DNA of 50,807 nt, taken from contig JAWQRO010000176.1 of the NCBI GenBank assembly GCA_033557835.1, positions 1 through 50,807 on the forward strand. The letters are read 5' to 3'. Within the stretch, counting starts at the first letter, position 1; every line of letters begins with the position of its first letter. Of this stretch, positions 1 to 12,217 are shown one piece after another. A model generated the notes under the pieces. The model saw nothing but the letters and a program-made list of their open reading frames with translations. It had not been told where the DNA came from and searched no databases. The position numbers and the translations under genes were made by a program. The DNA comes from Helochares maculicollis (lineage: Eukaryota; Arthropoda; Insecta; Coleoptera; Hydrophilidae).

Positions 1-59
1 AATAAATGTTTTCATTTAAAGTATTTGAAGTAGTTTTTTGTTGAAAATTAAAATTTTTA

Positions 60-181
60 AGTATTTTTTTCGTCATGGAACGCATTATTGTATTTTACAT
101 AAGTTTGTATGGTAAAAATTGTTTCGCATTACAAGTAAAGCTCCGGAACGAATTATGCTCGTTATGCGAGGTTCCACTGTA
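60..181. mobile_element. Terminus of a pogo/Tigger-like DNA transposon
   Basis: Lies in the lig intron left of 652. It holds two related 'ggaacg' blocks and ends in gcgaggttccactgta, the shape of Tigger/pogo-type terminal inverted repeats in insects. No transposase or second end is visible here. The assignment rests on recognising the terminal motif only. Confidence 0.4.
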
Positions 182-651
182 ATTCTATTTTGTTTACGTG
201 TTTTTACTTGTTTTGTGATTCCTTTTGTACTTCAAAAATATTAATAAATTATACATTTAATATATTTTCATTTATTTTATGTATAAATAAAAGTATAGAA
301 ACATGAAATGACAGTCTCCGGGCGTGACGTATTGACATGTCCTAGCGAAACAATACACGCCCAGTACAGTTGCATAATTTGAACGGGAACTCCCCAGTTA
401 ACAGGTTAAGCAATATAATCCACATCTTAAGGAATGTTCAATTTGTTAAAATGTAATAAAATTAGATATCCAATTGATTGTTTAGAATTTCATTGATATT
501 GACAATCACAAAAGAACAGCAACAAGCAACAATGTTGAAGCTGAGAAAATGAATTACTCTCCCACGATATTAAAAGATGCATTATGTAATGTTTTAAAGA
601 TGCATCATATTTTTAAAGGATGAAATATTTAAAAAACCTGTGAAAGCTTAC

Positions 652-3600
652 TTTTGAAGGTGGAGGAACCCTTGCTCTCTGCGTCTTTGTTCGGACAGAC
701 TGCTGCGTAGGAACAGTTTCAGGTACACTTCCGTAAGTGTTATTGACTGCAGGGTAAGCAGCGTTCACATAGCTGTTGCTCTGGGTATTCCCATACTGCT
801 GCGAACTGCTGTACTGTTGCTGAGACTGCTGGACAGTAGCGTTATACGTTTGTGGTTGCGAGTATGTTTGCGCTGGACTATTTGGATACTGGCTAGTCTT
901 CATTTGGTCACTCATGTTCTGCATGTTGTTCATGCTGCTCTGCTGAGTCAATTGATTTAGATATTGCGTTTGGGCTGCGTTTAATGTCTGTACCATAGGA
1001 ACTGGACTCTACAACACACAAAAAAGGCACCATGACAATGATATGTTATAAAACATTCAATCATCAATATCCCAATAGATTAGATTTTCCACACCAGTCA
1101 AAAGGAATACTTATACAGCATAAACAATCAGTTTATCCGTGATACATGTATTATACTGCCTAGATATTTATTTAGTAATTAATGTTTCTCAAATTTAGTA
1201 AGAATGCAGCATTACTAACAGCCATATATTCTTGTGGAAATTTGAGACTGCTTTAATGTAAGTCTCATTAGACACCCAATTATGAATAAAATTTCGAAAA
1301 GTGGGTAACACTGAGACTGATGACCTTATAAACAAAGAGACAATTTCAAGTTTTGTTGTTCTAATCGGTTTACATTTATTAAATATTCTACAAATATAGC
1401 ACCAAATTTTCCAAGTAATTTAGTTGCATAGTTACAATTATAAGCTTAAGATTTATGGTCTATGGCAAATAAACAAAAACTATTAGAATTCCTGATTATA
1501 ACATACAGCTAAATTTAAAAATTCATTGAAATATATATTAAGTATTTAACATAACAAAATGCAAAACGCATTATTTGAGAAAAATAGCACTTAGAGCAAT
1601 TAATCATGCAAAGAAACTATCAATGAACTTACACACAATAGTAAAACTCAATTTTCTGGAGAAAAATTACTTATTCAGCCTAAATATCACTCTAATTACA
1701 AAACTATAGAGATTAATTTTAACTAACCTGAGATGGCATTTGAGTAGCTTGGGGTGGGAGCTGGTTTCGCATCTCCATTCCTTGATTCATTGGTGGAACG
1801 CCTCCCATTTGCGCAACACCGTCAACAGGAATTCCAGAGCCCTTAACATCCTGCATCATATCCTTGGGCGGGTCCGGTTGCACGCTGGGGGTAAAGACTT
1901 TCGTATCCGCCAAACTTCCAGTGTATTCCTCAGCCGACCATTCATCCGTATGCAGATCATCCCATGTCTCAATGTGGTTTGTGGTATTTGCTGTATTATT
2001 GTCCCAGGTATTCGAATCCCATGTTTCTATCGGTTTGTTGTTGGGATAATTGCCTCGGTTCCCTCGTGGAGGATATCGTCCTCCAGCCCTACCGCCACCA
2101 CGGCCTCTACCTCCGCCTCCACCACGTGTAGGGCCACCAGATCGGCCTCTCCTCTCACGGAACTCCGACTTACCACCACCATCTTCTAAATTACGTTCAT
2201 TCTCTTGTTTCTCCCTGCCCCTCCATCCGCGGCTATCGTTGTGCCTTCCATGCAGACGAGGAGGTCCACCGGTTTTGTTGCGTGGTTTCTCTTTTTCGGT
2301 TGTGTGAGCTGAGTTATCGGCCCATTCATCACCCGCCGTTGCTTCTGTAGCCTCTGCTTTACTGGCGCTTGGCTGTCTGTTTTTCTTTTTCTTCATACTG
2401 GTTTCCCATGCGCCCTACAGTTCACAAAAAAATACTATTCGTGATCCATCTATACAATAATTTGTACTAACTGCATTTACTTGCTCTTGCTACCATATTT
2501 AGAGAGTAAGTGCGTTGGGCTTAGATGTATTTGAACTTAAATGAACAACTTAAATTTAAAACTATTTAGTGGAAACAGATGTACGTACTTAATTTACATT
2601 TAGTTTTCTCAATAAAAATTGCTAAGACACATCCGAGTTTCCTATTTATAATTTATTCCAATTATGAATTTCTATAAGAAAAGAAAATTAAAATGCGAAT
2701 TTCTAGAGTACTATTATTTTTATCTTTGATTAGTCTATGATTTTTTGTCTTTAATTTTTGATTTGCTTTTGTAATTTAAAAAGATATTTCTAAACACGAC
2801 GATTCGAAAGCAATGAACAAAGTAAGCGTCATTGTTTACAAGTACTGATTGATGTCAATATTACATTTTTAATTTAATGAAGCTAGAAGAAGGTTTAATT
2901 TCTAGAGTCTATGATTTTTGAACTTTTAGCTTTGTTTTCGAAATGAAAAATCTCTCTAGAAAAATGATTCTCACAAGATAAGCAAAACTCCAAGCTTTTT
3001 TGTCTTTGATACTAAAATTATTGTTTGCTTGCTGAATTAAAAGACTTTTAAAAGAAGAGCTTAAATCTTCAAAAGAAATGAATACTTGTTTTTAATTTTT
3101 TAAACTTTGCTTCTAGAATAAAAAAAACTGTAAGCAAGGTGATTTAAAAGTGATGAACAAAGTTCATTTACAATTCCTGATCATTTTTATAATCACTTTC
3201 TGAACTTAATAAATTCTAAATGAAAACGTTAAAAACACATTTTCTTCAAAGGTTATGATTTTATATCGTTTATATGTACTTATCTATTGTTTTAGTTTTG
3301 TATTTTGTATTAAAAAGCTCTAGAAAAGAAGATTAAAAATCGGAGAGCGAAGCTGAGGATATTTCTATTTGACTCCCAACTTTTGTTTGCTTGATGAATT
3401 AAAATTTAGAAGATTATAAAGTGAGTTTCTTGATTTTATAGTCTTTTTTAAATCTTCAAGCGCTGAAAGTCGAAAAGAAATAGAGGTTTTGTCTTTAATT
3501 ATTGAATTTTACAATATTAGCTTCTAGAACCTATTAACGAGATGATCTAAAACGAGGAACAAAGTTTTGGTTATATACAATTCATTTATACAATCGCATT

Positions 3601-5983
3601 CAAATTTAAATACTCTAGAAGAGAAAATTTAAAATTTCTTCAGAATTTTTGATTTGGAACCGTAAAGCTCTTTGATTAATTTTTTATACTTGCCGAATTT
3701 AAGCATTTCACACGAAAAGATTATAATATGAATTTCAATAGCTTTACTTTTCGTATCATGATTTATATTATATTTGATTCTTAAAACAATAAAAGAAATT
3801 AATACTTTGTTTTCTGGGCTAATTTAATGTTGTCTGAATTAAGAATGTAGGAGATACAGAAAGAGGATAAAAAAAGTCGATACTTTAGTTTTTTTTTTAT
3901 AATCTTGACTGAGTACCTGAATCTCCAGAAGAGAAAATTTTTATCTGTAATTCCTGCCTGTTTTAGTTTTGCTTTGTAAATAAATATGCTCTAAATGAGA
4001 AAATTAAACAGTAAGGGGTCAAGTTATAGGTTTCTTTTTGTCCTTAATTCTCAACATTATTCTTCATCTTTTGAATTAAACACAAACAAGAAAAAGAGTA
4101 TAACATACATTTCTAAAGTTTTTGGCATCTGTTTGATTACTGAAGTTCTAGACGAAATTGAACTTCTTGATTTTACAATCTTTCTATTCTGAATAAAAAA
4201 AATATATTAATGAGAAGATTTAAAAATGACGAATGAAGTTTTAACCATTGTTTAAATTTCCTGCTTTGTTGTAACTGTCAAAATTTAACCAACTCTAGGA
4301 GATAAAGTATATCTTTATTTGTTTGATTTTGAAATCTTGATTTTTATCTCTGATTCTGGAAACTCAATACTAGAAGACTTGTGTAATTCTTGATTGTTTA
4401 AATTAAATTGTTCTTAGAGTTTTAAATGCTGGAGCATTTTAGATTCCAAAAATTAGCAGAATTGGTTTGGTTATTTTTTTTTGTTTCCCGAATCTATTAA
4501 TCTGAATATTTAAAAGTGATGGAACACATTTTTTATCATTATTCATCAACACTTAATTTAATAAATTTTATGATAGAACATTAAAAATATGATTTCTGGT
4601 AAGATTTTGATTTCCTGATTTTTTTATTTCCGATTCCTGAAACTTTACAAGAGAATATTGATCTGCAATACTTTATTGTTTGGCTTTGATTGCTGAATTA
4701 AATATCTCTAGAAAAGAAGGTTAAGAAGTTAGGAATTAACCTGGAAGTATTTGTCTGTAATTTATGAGTATTTTTGTAGCTTTTCGTCCCAAATTAATTT
4801 TTTTAGGCAAGGTTAAAATTTGAGAAAATTGACCCAAGTAGTTCCAGTTTGCCAGCATCGAATTATTTCTATTTATATTAACTGAATTTAAAAACTTTAT
4901 ACTTCAAAATTAAATGTGAACAAAATTTTTCATGTGTAGTTTTTATATTAGATTTGGCAAGTTATCAATTTTTGTTAGCTCTGCTTTTTGAGTTACTGAT
5001 CAAAGTTATAACCTTTTTTTTAATTTGATAATTTAATTTTTTTTTTGTTTCTTGAATGAATAAATCTTAGACAAGACACATAAAAACCAAGAAGTAAAGT
5101 ACAAAAAGTTTTAGTTTATCAATGTTGATTTTCTTTGATATTTGCTACCTAAATATAAAATTATAGATGAGAATCTAGAATTTATTAGTTTTACTTCTTT
5201 CATTAAAAAACATTCAAATATAAAAGGCAAGGAGCAAAATGCAATAATATTGTGTTTGGTCCTCAATTTTCGATTTTTAGAGTTACTTAATTAAATATCT
5301 TAAAAAAAGTTATATCAATATATCCCCAGAGTATTTTTATCTTCAATTTCAAACTTATTATCATTTCATGAGTTAAAATATTGAAGGTGAAAAAACTAAA
5401 AAGATCTAAACAAAAAGGTTAGAAAGCCAGATACAAAACTCAGAGTATATAAGGTCTCAACTTATATAATTCTACCTAGAACACCTGAACAAAGAACAAA
5501 CTCCGAGTGGTTTTGATATTGAATTTTTGATTTATTTTAGATTATTTTCACATGCTTAATTAAAAAAACTAAGAGAAAATATTTCCCTAAACAAATGAGA
5601 CACGAAGAATAAAAATGGAGGGTGCAGATAATTCAAAATGGATTCCTAATACATATTGAAAAACAGAAATACAGTATTTGCTCTTGTTTTATACTTACAC
5701 CAGATGTATTGTTTTCGAAAAGCATGTTGGCAGCAAGTTCAGCGTCGTTGTCGCAATCGTGAAGGGCTGAACAGACCTCAGCTTCAGATCTTTGTGTCAT
5801 ATCCATTATCAGTTTCACCTTTTCCTTCATGCTGGGATCGTCTACTTTAGATCTGGCATTGTCTCCTCCTCCGCTCTGTTGTTTCTCTGCTTGTTTACCT
5901 GTGTCCAGTTTTTCAGTTTTGTGTGACTTGTCACCTTTTGCACCCTTGCCGCCTCTAGAGGCGGTTCGATTATTTGAACTCAT
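652..5983 (-). CDS. lig: Lingerer (UBAP2/UBAP2L family), 5' part of the gene
   Basis: Three coding exons join in phase 0: 5983..5699 (ATG at 5983, donor GTAAGT), 2414..1728 (acceptor TAG before Gly-Ala-Trp-Glu, donor GTTAGT) and 1008..652 (donor GTAAGC). Together they give 443 residues. The gene continues past the left edge, so the C-terminal part is not seen. Residues about 50-92 form a UBA domain. Trp98-Glu99 follows as in UBAP2L, then a Lys-rich stretch. Residues about 180-218 are an Arg/Gly-rich RGG region, and exon 3 is Gln/Ser/Tyr-rich and looks disordered. Family knowledge: lingerer is a cytoplasmic RNA-associated protein that works with Rasputin, FMR1 and Caprin in growth control and mating behaviour. 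The start is supported by the UBA placement and by an acceptor TAG three bases before the ATG. Upstream lies a probable non-coding exon near 6922-7000. Confidence 0.88.
1009..1727. other. lig intron 2
   Basis: AT-rich intron between the RGG exon and the Gln-rich exon. It has a consensus donor (GTTAGT on the minus strand) and an acceptor TAG at 1011-1009. No coding segment or repeat recognised inside it. Confidence 0.7.
2415..5698. repeat. lig intron 1, filled by a degenerate periodic repeat
   Basis: This 3.3-kb AT-rich intron is built from alternating A-rich and T-rich blocks. Two modules recur. One is like 'ctctagaaaagaagattaaa' (near 2953, 3310, 3613, 3990, 4300, 4700). The other is like 'gatttaaaagtgatgaacaa' (near 2800, 3145, 3545, 3865, 4215, 4510, 5080). 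The second recurs about every 280-400 bp, with looser sub-blocks of about 75-90 bp. Copies are diverged and were aligned by eye only. The open frame at 3995-4192 is probably a by-product. Confidence 0.55.
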
Positions 5984-6921
5984 ATTCTATATACAATTTA
6001 TGTATTTACAACGGATTCTGAAACACAACAAGCAAACGATTTACCAAATCTGAAATGTATGCTGTTTTTTAAAGTGAACAAAACCAAGCCCAAAATAAAT
6101 TAATCTACTCGGTTATGAGGACCGTTTCTAAGAACCTGATGGCTAATCTTATTAATGATAACAAAAAGGAAAATAAAGGTGATGGACGATGTTGAGTTAA
6201 CGAGAAGTAAATCACGTATTAAGTACCTTGTGGAACAAAAGAAATCACAGTATGCTGTGATCACAAACAAAATTTTGAATGTACCCTTTAGGGGTAATGG
6301 TGTGTATTTTGTTTATAGAAAGAAGCAACACGCAAATCACGTATATGCACACAGAGAGCAAAGAGAGATTAATCACTGTAGAGTTGAGCTAGCTTATCAC
6401 TGAACTTTTTATCAATGACTAACACGTGTTGAGATGGTAATTACACAAGGAAATAAGGCTCACAAGGCAACAAATCCCGAAAGATTAACCCCCGATTAGC
6501 GAATTTTCAAACAATAACCGCAGAAACGAATAACGAGCCAGGTTCGACTTGGTGCTCTTTAAATATAAGATACAACAGTTTCACCCGCAGAGAAAAAATG
6601 TATGAGGCGAGGTAACAAAGATATGCCAACGATTAAAATAATACAGGATCGAATGGATTTGAGTAATAAAAGAGCAGGAGAGCATCGAAATCTTTACCAT
6701 GTGGATGCGGAGACGCCATTAGAAATGCTTTACAAGGCAGTCTATTGACATCTACGAGAAGTGAGTACCTTAATAACACGAATAGATCGGGAGATGCGAA
6801 CGTAATTCATGAATCCTTAGGCGACCGAGGGACAAATCACAAAAATTAAGAGGATAAAAGACCGCCGGCACCGCAATAACCAATTAAAAAGTAAAAAAAC
6901 CGAGAAAAAGCGACATATTAC
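5984..6921. other. Probable lig 5' intron
   Basis: Runs between a likely non-coding first exon (donor on the minus strand at 6921/6920, ...ACAAAG|GTAATA) and the acceptor just before the lig ATG. A frame of 82 codons at 6155-6403 shows no recognisable domain and is not called. Confidence 0.4.
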
Positions 6922-7000
6922 CTTTGTAGCCGTAACACACAACGCAGCTATAGTCACGTGACGAACACTCAAAATGGCTTCCACAGGCGCCAGGAACTCC
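6922..7000 (-). other. Likely non-coding first exon of lig
   Basis: On the minus strand a higher-GC block containing 'gccattttgagtg' ends at a good donor (ACAAAG|GTAATA). It lies next to an E-box palindrome and faces the divergent mRpS16 gene. The right boundary (transcription start) is a guess. Confidence 0.35.
6953..6962. promoter_or_regulatory. E-box palindrome GTCACGTGAC (CLEAR/USF type)
   Basis: A perfect 10-bp palindrome around CACGTG, in the short divergent region between lig and mRpS16. GTCACGTGAC is the consensus for bHLH-Zip factors (USF, MITF/TFE, Mnt/Max class). The site is plain in the sequence; which factor binds, and which gene it serves, is inference. Confidence 0.5.
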
Positions 7001-7351
7001 CCGCCAAAATACCGACCGTTCAAATCCGTAAACCTAATATCTAATTTGAAACAATTTCTTCGACACTTATTTTACTTACGAATGCTATATCAAAAAACAC
7101 CGATTTTTCGCCGGTGGGAATTCAACAAACTTGTCACTTTGACGTGCAGCGTTAAATTTTAATTTATTTGTCATGCATTTGAGGCACCGGAGACGTTAAC
7201 TGTATTACCGACATCCTGATTATTCACAGGGAGACCCTAACCTCAAAATCTTTGAATACATAAACGCTATTTACCTGCCTTGCAGAATAGACCAGCAACC
7301 TTTCAATATCTTATTTCCACGTTAAAATCTAAGAATTATCTTCACCAAAAA

Positions 7352-10308
7352 ATGTTGACCCCGGCTAGTGGCACGGGAAAATTTTATGCTAAATCGGCCA
7401 AAATAATCCGGTTCGCTCGAAAGGGCTGCACAAATCGACCGTTTTTTCACATCGTCGTCACCGAGGTTAGATTCCCAAGTTGAACCCTCTAATGCATACA
7501 ATTTTATACACCATTGTGTACTGTGGTATTTGAATTGTAATAATGCAGTACAAAGGCAGCTATATAGTCTCAGTTTTACACCGATATCCTATTAAAGTTA
7601 CGTTTTACAAATCATAATACATAGATTTGTATGCCTTAGAGCGTTAATTCATAATTCTCATCCAGTAATGAATATAAGTGTTATATTCTCTTAATTGTAG
7701 AGGCGGCGCAGCCAAGAAATGCCGGTAATCGAGCAGCTTGGGTCCTATGATCCTTTACCGAACAAATATGATGAGAAGTTGGTCTCTTTGAATTTAGAAC
7801 GAATTCGACATTGGATTGGGAATGGAGCCCACATATCTGAGCCTGTCGAACAGCTCCTTGGTATTTAATTATTGTACTTAAGAATGTTAAATTGTTTAGA
7901 TTTAAGTGCCGAATCCTGCTAGTCAATACTAATAATGGAATCACCTAAACACTAACATTTAATAACATCGTAGCTGTGCGGTATTTCACTTGGCAAAGCC
8001 TCATCTTTCGCAATTTAAGAACTTCAGTCTTTTATGTAATTGTCTAGAAATACTTTGTCTTAGTACTTTGAAATCTGCAATTTATCGTTGAAAAGTGCTA
8101 GCTGACTTCTAACTAATGCAGAAATATATTTCTATCAGTTAGCGAGGACTACAACAACATATCTTACCATTATATGGTCATTGAAGCCACTAAATAAAAC
8201 CATAGATAGTTTTAAGGCTATAATAATTATTATAAGGAAGTAAACATGGACAATAGAACCAAATACTTTCTTATACCATCAGAACAACGCTACAATATCA
8301 ATTTCTCTTTTTCTTTAAAATTAAACTATCCTCATCTTCTTCAGTAACTTATTTTGAAGTTGCCAATTTTATTACAAAATTCTCCCAATTTTGTAACTCC
8401 TCTGGTGTATTAATGTTTTCTTGTGATTGGTAAATATTCTCTAAATAAGTGTTAAATATAAATTCTCTTTATTAGTGAATATCTTTTGTCCAAATTGGGA
8501 GCTATATATGTTTTGTTCTAGTAAAACTTTATTAGTCATTTGACAAATCTAGCCAGAAATTATTCATGAAATATTTCCAATGTTCTCAGATTTTTCTTTA
8601 TGTTTCTTGTGTGGCACTATTGAGTTTTTTTATCTTATGGAACTCTTATAATCTGCTGTTTTTCTGCAATCTTAGTATTTGAATCCCTTCCAATTAGCAA
8701 TATTGTTAGTTAAGGTATAATTTGCAGAATGATAATAGGTGAAAAGTAATGTGAGATCATACCAAAATATTGTATTCCTTCATACTTTGAGGAGTTACAT
8801 TATGAAGTACACAAGAAAGGAAAAGAAGGCATATGTGCAAATTTTCATTATTAAAGGAATTAACAATTAAGAATGGGCTCATGGAAAGGCTTAAACACAA
8901 GAATGAAGACGTTAAATACAATCCAGATAGTAAAAACTTTTGATTATAAATATGTGACCTGAAATGGTAGCTCTTTTTGCATATCGTTAATATGACCTTG
9001 TCTAATGGCTGAGTGTTCTGTAAACAAGCCAAAACTGATTTCGGATCAAAAACAATTGAGAATTCTCTTTTTAATTAATGAAACAAGCAGATTCTGAAAG
9101 TCCGTGCATAGCTGTAGACCATTGAATCCTCAGTATGTGTATCAAAATAAGAAATCCTTGAAGTCTTACAAGTATATGTACTGGTGTCGGTTGCTTTGCT
9201 TCTACAGTAAATTGGGTTGTTCTATCAACATAAACGAGAAGGAAGTCAGAAACAATGCTGTAAATAAAACACCCATAATAAACATTACTTAATATGAATA
9301 CCCTATAAACAGACAACATCGTGAAAAAGGTGTACACTCCAACTTTTAACAATTTTTCTCGGAACTCAGCCTCAGATTTTTTTATCAGAGTCAATGCGAT
9401 ATTTTCGTGGTAATTTAGAGGTGAAAATTAAACCACAATGCTTTAATCCATTCTCAATAGGAATATGAAAGATAATATAAATTAACAAAATCAAGTCTAG
9501 GTATTCTGAATATGGAAAAAGCAATTGTACTGGACTTATCTTTTGAAACTTTATTAAATGTTTAAATACAAATATTGTAAGAATTACTTGTGATTTAAAT
9601 GTCGCCAACAAAATGATCTTTTAATAGATACTTGTATTTGATAGTTTGAATTAGAAATAAACAAATCGGAACATCTCTATGATACAGCATTATGGAGACA
9701 GTTGTTTGGACAAAGTCATTTTCTTGTAAGGGGGAAATCTGATATAATTAATTAACATAATGGATAATCTTAACTCAATGTAGTAACTATAGTGTGCTAG
9801 GGCCATATTGCATAAACTAGTTTCTGAAAAATTTTGTATACATTTAATTTATACAAATCTTAGTACAAAATTTCAAGACCAACACGTGATAAAAAAGAGA
9901 GATGTTACATGCAATTGAGAAATACCTTTTAAAAAGAAATTAAAGGAGACTGCCTCACATTTTATATAACTTAGTGTCCAAATGAGTTTCTAACATCCAG
10001 ATATGTCTTAACTTTGCCAATCACTTAATTTTTCCAAGGAATCTATGTCAGACGATTTTAATCAGTATACATTCATTGAGCCTAGTTGTTATGAGTTGCA
10101 TTATTATAAAGTTTTGAAACTTCTGTAACTATCAGAAATAAAAAATTCTCAGATTAGATGTGGCTTTTTAGGTTTATCAGGACTATTTCCTGTACATCCT
10201 TCAACTTACATGACGGCTTGGAGGAATCGCAGAGCAGAAGAAGAAGCGGCTAATCAAAAGCCAAAGGAAGAGACAGAAGGATTACAAAATGCCACTTCCA
10301 AAAGCTGA
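7352..10308 (+). CDS. mRpS16: Mitochondrial small ribosomal subunit protein bS16m
   Basis: Three exons: 7352..7465 (donor GTTAGA), 7701..7860 (acceptor TTGTAG, donor GTATTT) and 10172..10308 (acceptor TTTTTAG, stop TGA). Joined phases 0 and 1 give a 136-residue protein, the usual size for animal MRPS16. Exon 1 carries KIIRFARKGCTNRPFFHIVV, exon 2 PVIEQLGSYDPLPN and LNLERIRHWIGNGAHISEPV, and exon 3 GLFPVHPSTYMTAWRNRRAE, all hallmarks of the family. The product is a core protein of the mitoribosome small subunit, made in the cytosol and imported. The first exon is open upstream to 7280, but the family usually begins near the Pro-Ala-Ser-Gly-Thr-Gly segment, so the ATG at 7352 is preferred. An AATAAA lies at 10367-10372. 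Confidence 0.92.
7861..10171. other. mRpS16 intron 2, no gene seen
   Basis: A 2.3-kb AT-rich intron. Open frames on the minus strand (8757-9032, 9071-9394, 9372-9611) are Leu/Phe/Ile-rich. They have no domain I recognise and no matching splice structure, so I treat them as chance frames. Confidence 0.6.
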
Positions 10309-10366
10309 TTCTTAGCAATTTAGAAATATAGAATTCTTGTATTTACCTGTAAATGCTTTATTTAAC

Positions 10367-10372
10367 AATAAA
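10367..10372 (+). terminator. Polyadenylation signal AATAAA for mRpS16
   Basis: Canonical hexamer 59 bp after the mRpS16 stop codon. Confidence 0.6.
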
Positions 10373-10878
10373 TAGATACGTTTTAGAATTTATTGGTTTT
10401 ACATATATAGCAATAAACACTGTCTATAAATAAAATATTGAAACTATTTAAGAACATTGAATTAATTAGATACTGGGATCCATATTGCGATTTAGTTGCC
10501 CAATCGCTGAAATCCTGAAACAGGACCCTGTTGTTCAGTTATGTTTATAGGTTATGTACAACACAACAATAATAGCGGGAGTCAGACTTGTTAAATAAAA
10601 CATTGTTTCGAGTTGAAATGATAAAAGTCTTCTAAAGGAATTAAAATAGTTATCGTTTGCTCTTCCATGGTGAGTAAGTATGATCTAGTCGCTTTTATAC
10701 ACATTAATACTGTACAAAATTAAATAAATCTGATTCCAAACTGCAATATTGTTCGATATTTAGTCGTGTTTCGTTTTCGAGTAGACTTCCATTTAAACCA
10801 CATTCATTTTAATTTTGTTTATTGCTACCATTCTTCAGTTTGTGAACCGTCATATCAGTGTATCCTCGCAGCATTGTG

Positions 10879-11052
10879 ATTGGTCGAATCAGGGACATAG
10901 AGAAACCTCTCATTGGTTTATAGCTGAATAAAGCAAAATTTCGAAAATTTGAATTAAATAATAAATTTCATAATCAAGGCATATCCAATCGCAATCCAAA
11001 GCTGCCATAAATACGAAATTCAATCATACTACAATATTTGCATGTTTCAGTT
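10879..11052 (+). promoter_or_regulatory. Chrac-16 promoter: two inverted CCAAT boxes and an initiator
   Basis: ATTGG (inverted CCAAT) occurs at 10879-10883 and 10912-10916, 33 bp apart. An arthropod initiator-like TCAGTT lies at 11047-11052. If that is the start site, the leader before the ATG at 11097 is about 48 nt. Motifs are visible; promoter function is inferred. Confidence 0.45.
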
Positions 11053-11096
11053 TGATTACGAACAACTCCCAGAGAACGTACAACCAAATACGCAAA

Positions 11097-11465
11097 ATGA
11101 GTTTACCCATTTCACGAGTGAAGACCATTATGAAAACGAGCGATGGAGTCGACCAAGTGTCCAAGGAGGCCGTGCAAATTGTGGCTAAAGCTGTAGAACA
11201 CCTTATCAAGACCCTTGCAGCTGAAGCTTATGAAACTTCTAACAATTCTAAAAAGCTGGAATATGACCACTTGGTGAATGTAATTCACAATAACGGTAGG
11301 TATGACTTTCTAGAAATCATTATCCCTAAGAAAATCACTGTCAAGGAGTTTTTGGCTAAAAAAGCAAAGCTGGAAAAACTTGAACAAGGATCCGAGTCGA
11401 CTTCAGAATCGGAAAGCTCTGAAGAGGAAACTTCATCGAGTGACGAAGAAGATAGTTCGAAATAA
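11097..11465 (+). CDS. Chrac-16: Chromatin accessibility complex 16 kDa protein (CHRAC1, histone fold)
   Basis: Single exon of 122 residues. It begins MSLPISRVKTIMKTS, the typical alpha-1 start of NF-YC-like histone folds in CHRAC1, and continues with VSKEAVQIVAKAVEHLIKTL (alpha-2). It then has LEYDHLVNVIHNNGRYDFLE and PKKITVKEFL, and an acidic Ser/Glu/Asp tail from about residue 98 as in fly Chrac-16 and human CHRAC1. Family role: it pairs with a CHRAC-14/POLE3-type partner and joins the ISWI-ACF complex, helping nucleosome sliding in the nucleus. An upstream in-frame Met at 11052 exists, but it overlaps the likely initiator, and the conserved protein starts at 11097. An AATAAA lies at 11533-11538. 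POLE4 is a less likely alternative, because of the Leu-Pro-Ile-Ser-Arg-Val-Lys start and acidic tail. Confidence 0.87.
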   Translation: MSLPISRVKTIMKTSDGVDQVSKEAVQIVAKAVEHLIKTLAAEAYETSNNSKKLEYDHLVNVIHNNGRYDFLEIIIPKKITVKEFLAKKAKLEKLEQGSESTSESESSEEETSSSDEEDSSK

Positions 11466-11532
11466 ACTAGAACTAAGCATCATTACAATAAGCACTTTTA
11501 AATTATAATTAACTTCTAATCATAGAAATACT

Positions 11533-11538
11533 AATAAA
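11533..11538 (+). terminator. Polyadenylation signal AATAAA for Chrac-16
   Basis: Canonical hexamer 68 bp after the Chrac-16 stop codon. Confidence 0.55.
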
Positions 11539-12217
11539 ACAAAAACAGAAGTTTATTGTTTTACTTTATTTCATAAACACACTTCATTTGGAATACATTA
11601 CGCTAAAACAAGAAAATTACCAAAATATATTATGCAACAACAGCTAATATAGTATTATATTATACAGGAAAAAAGGCAAAGTATGTCGTCAAGACTTCCA
11701 ACAGTTCGTTTGTACATTCACTTTGTGCATTTATTAATGGGTTAGTTAAAAGGAATATCACATGAAAACAAATCAACCGTTTTAGAAGTAGTCTTTTTTA
11801 CGCATCTTAAATTGTATTCAGCGAAACATAACTCGTTGATTTAATGGCCTTAGCAATTCAATAAAATATGATTTAATATGTCTACAATGCTTCGTTTTGG
11901 TGTAAATTAAATCCTTTGGTCCCTGTAGCGACACTAAGAGAAGATAAAACATTTGTGATCAAGTGCGTGGAATAGATGAAATGCGTATATAAGTAACATA
12001 TTGTGAGATTATAAATATATATCTAAAAGGAACAATGGCCTTAAAACTGAGCAAAACAAACACCTGACTACACTAAAATTTAAACTTTCCTATTAAAAAT
12101 TGTTTTTAAAAATCACATTTACCGATACATATTACAATTAATAAAAAATGGCAAACTTCTTTGCGTTTCTTTTAAAAGGAGTGGAATAAATCTGATGGCG
12201 TTTGGAAAAAAGCTTCT
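11539..12217. other. Convergent 3' region between Chrac-16 and the REEP gene
   Basis: Holds the 3' ends of two converging transcripts. It is AT-rich, with several A-rich and TTTATT stretches that could serve as poly(A) signals for the minus-strand gene. No coding sequence seen. Confidence 0.6.

Noticed and set aside
1740..2307. Plus-strand frames opposite the lig RGG exon
   Set aside because: Antisense shadows of a GC-rich, Gly/Arg-coding exon.
6155..6403. 82-codon plus-strand frame in the lig 5' intron
   Set aside because: Lys/Arg-rich, no domain, no promoter or poly(A) signal near; likely chance.
8757..9611. Overlapping hydrophobic open frames on the minus strand in mRpS16 intron 2
   Set aside because: No recognised domain, no splice sites that join the frames in phase, and hydrophobic composition is expected from AT-rich DNA.
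11049..11190. Second reading of the Chrac-16 5' end, in another frame, from an upstream donor-like 'catggtgagtaagt' near 10668
   Set aside because: The frame soon stops and overlaps the conserved histone-fold coding; the ATG at 11097 gives the family start. The 'cag' before it fits better as an initiator than as an acceptor.
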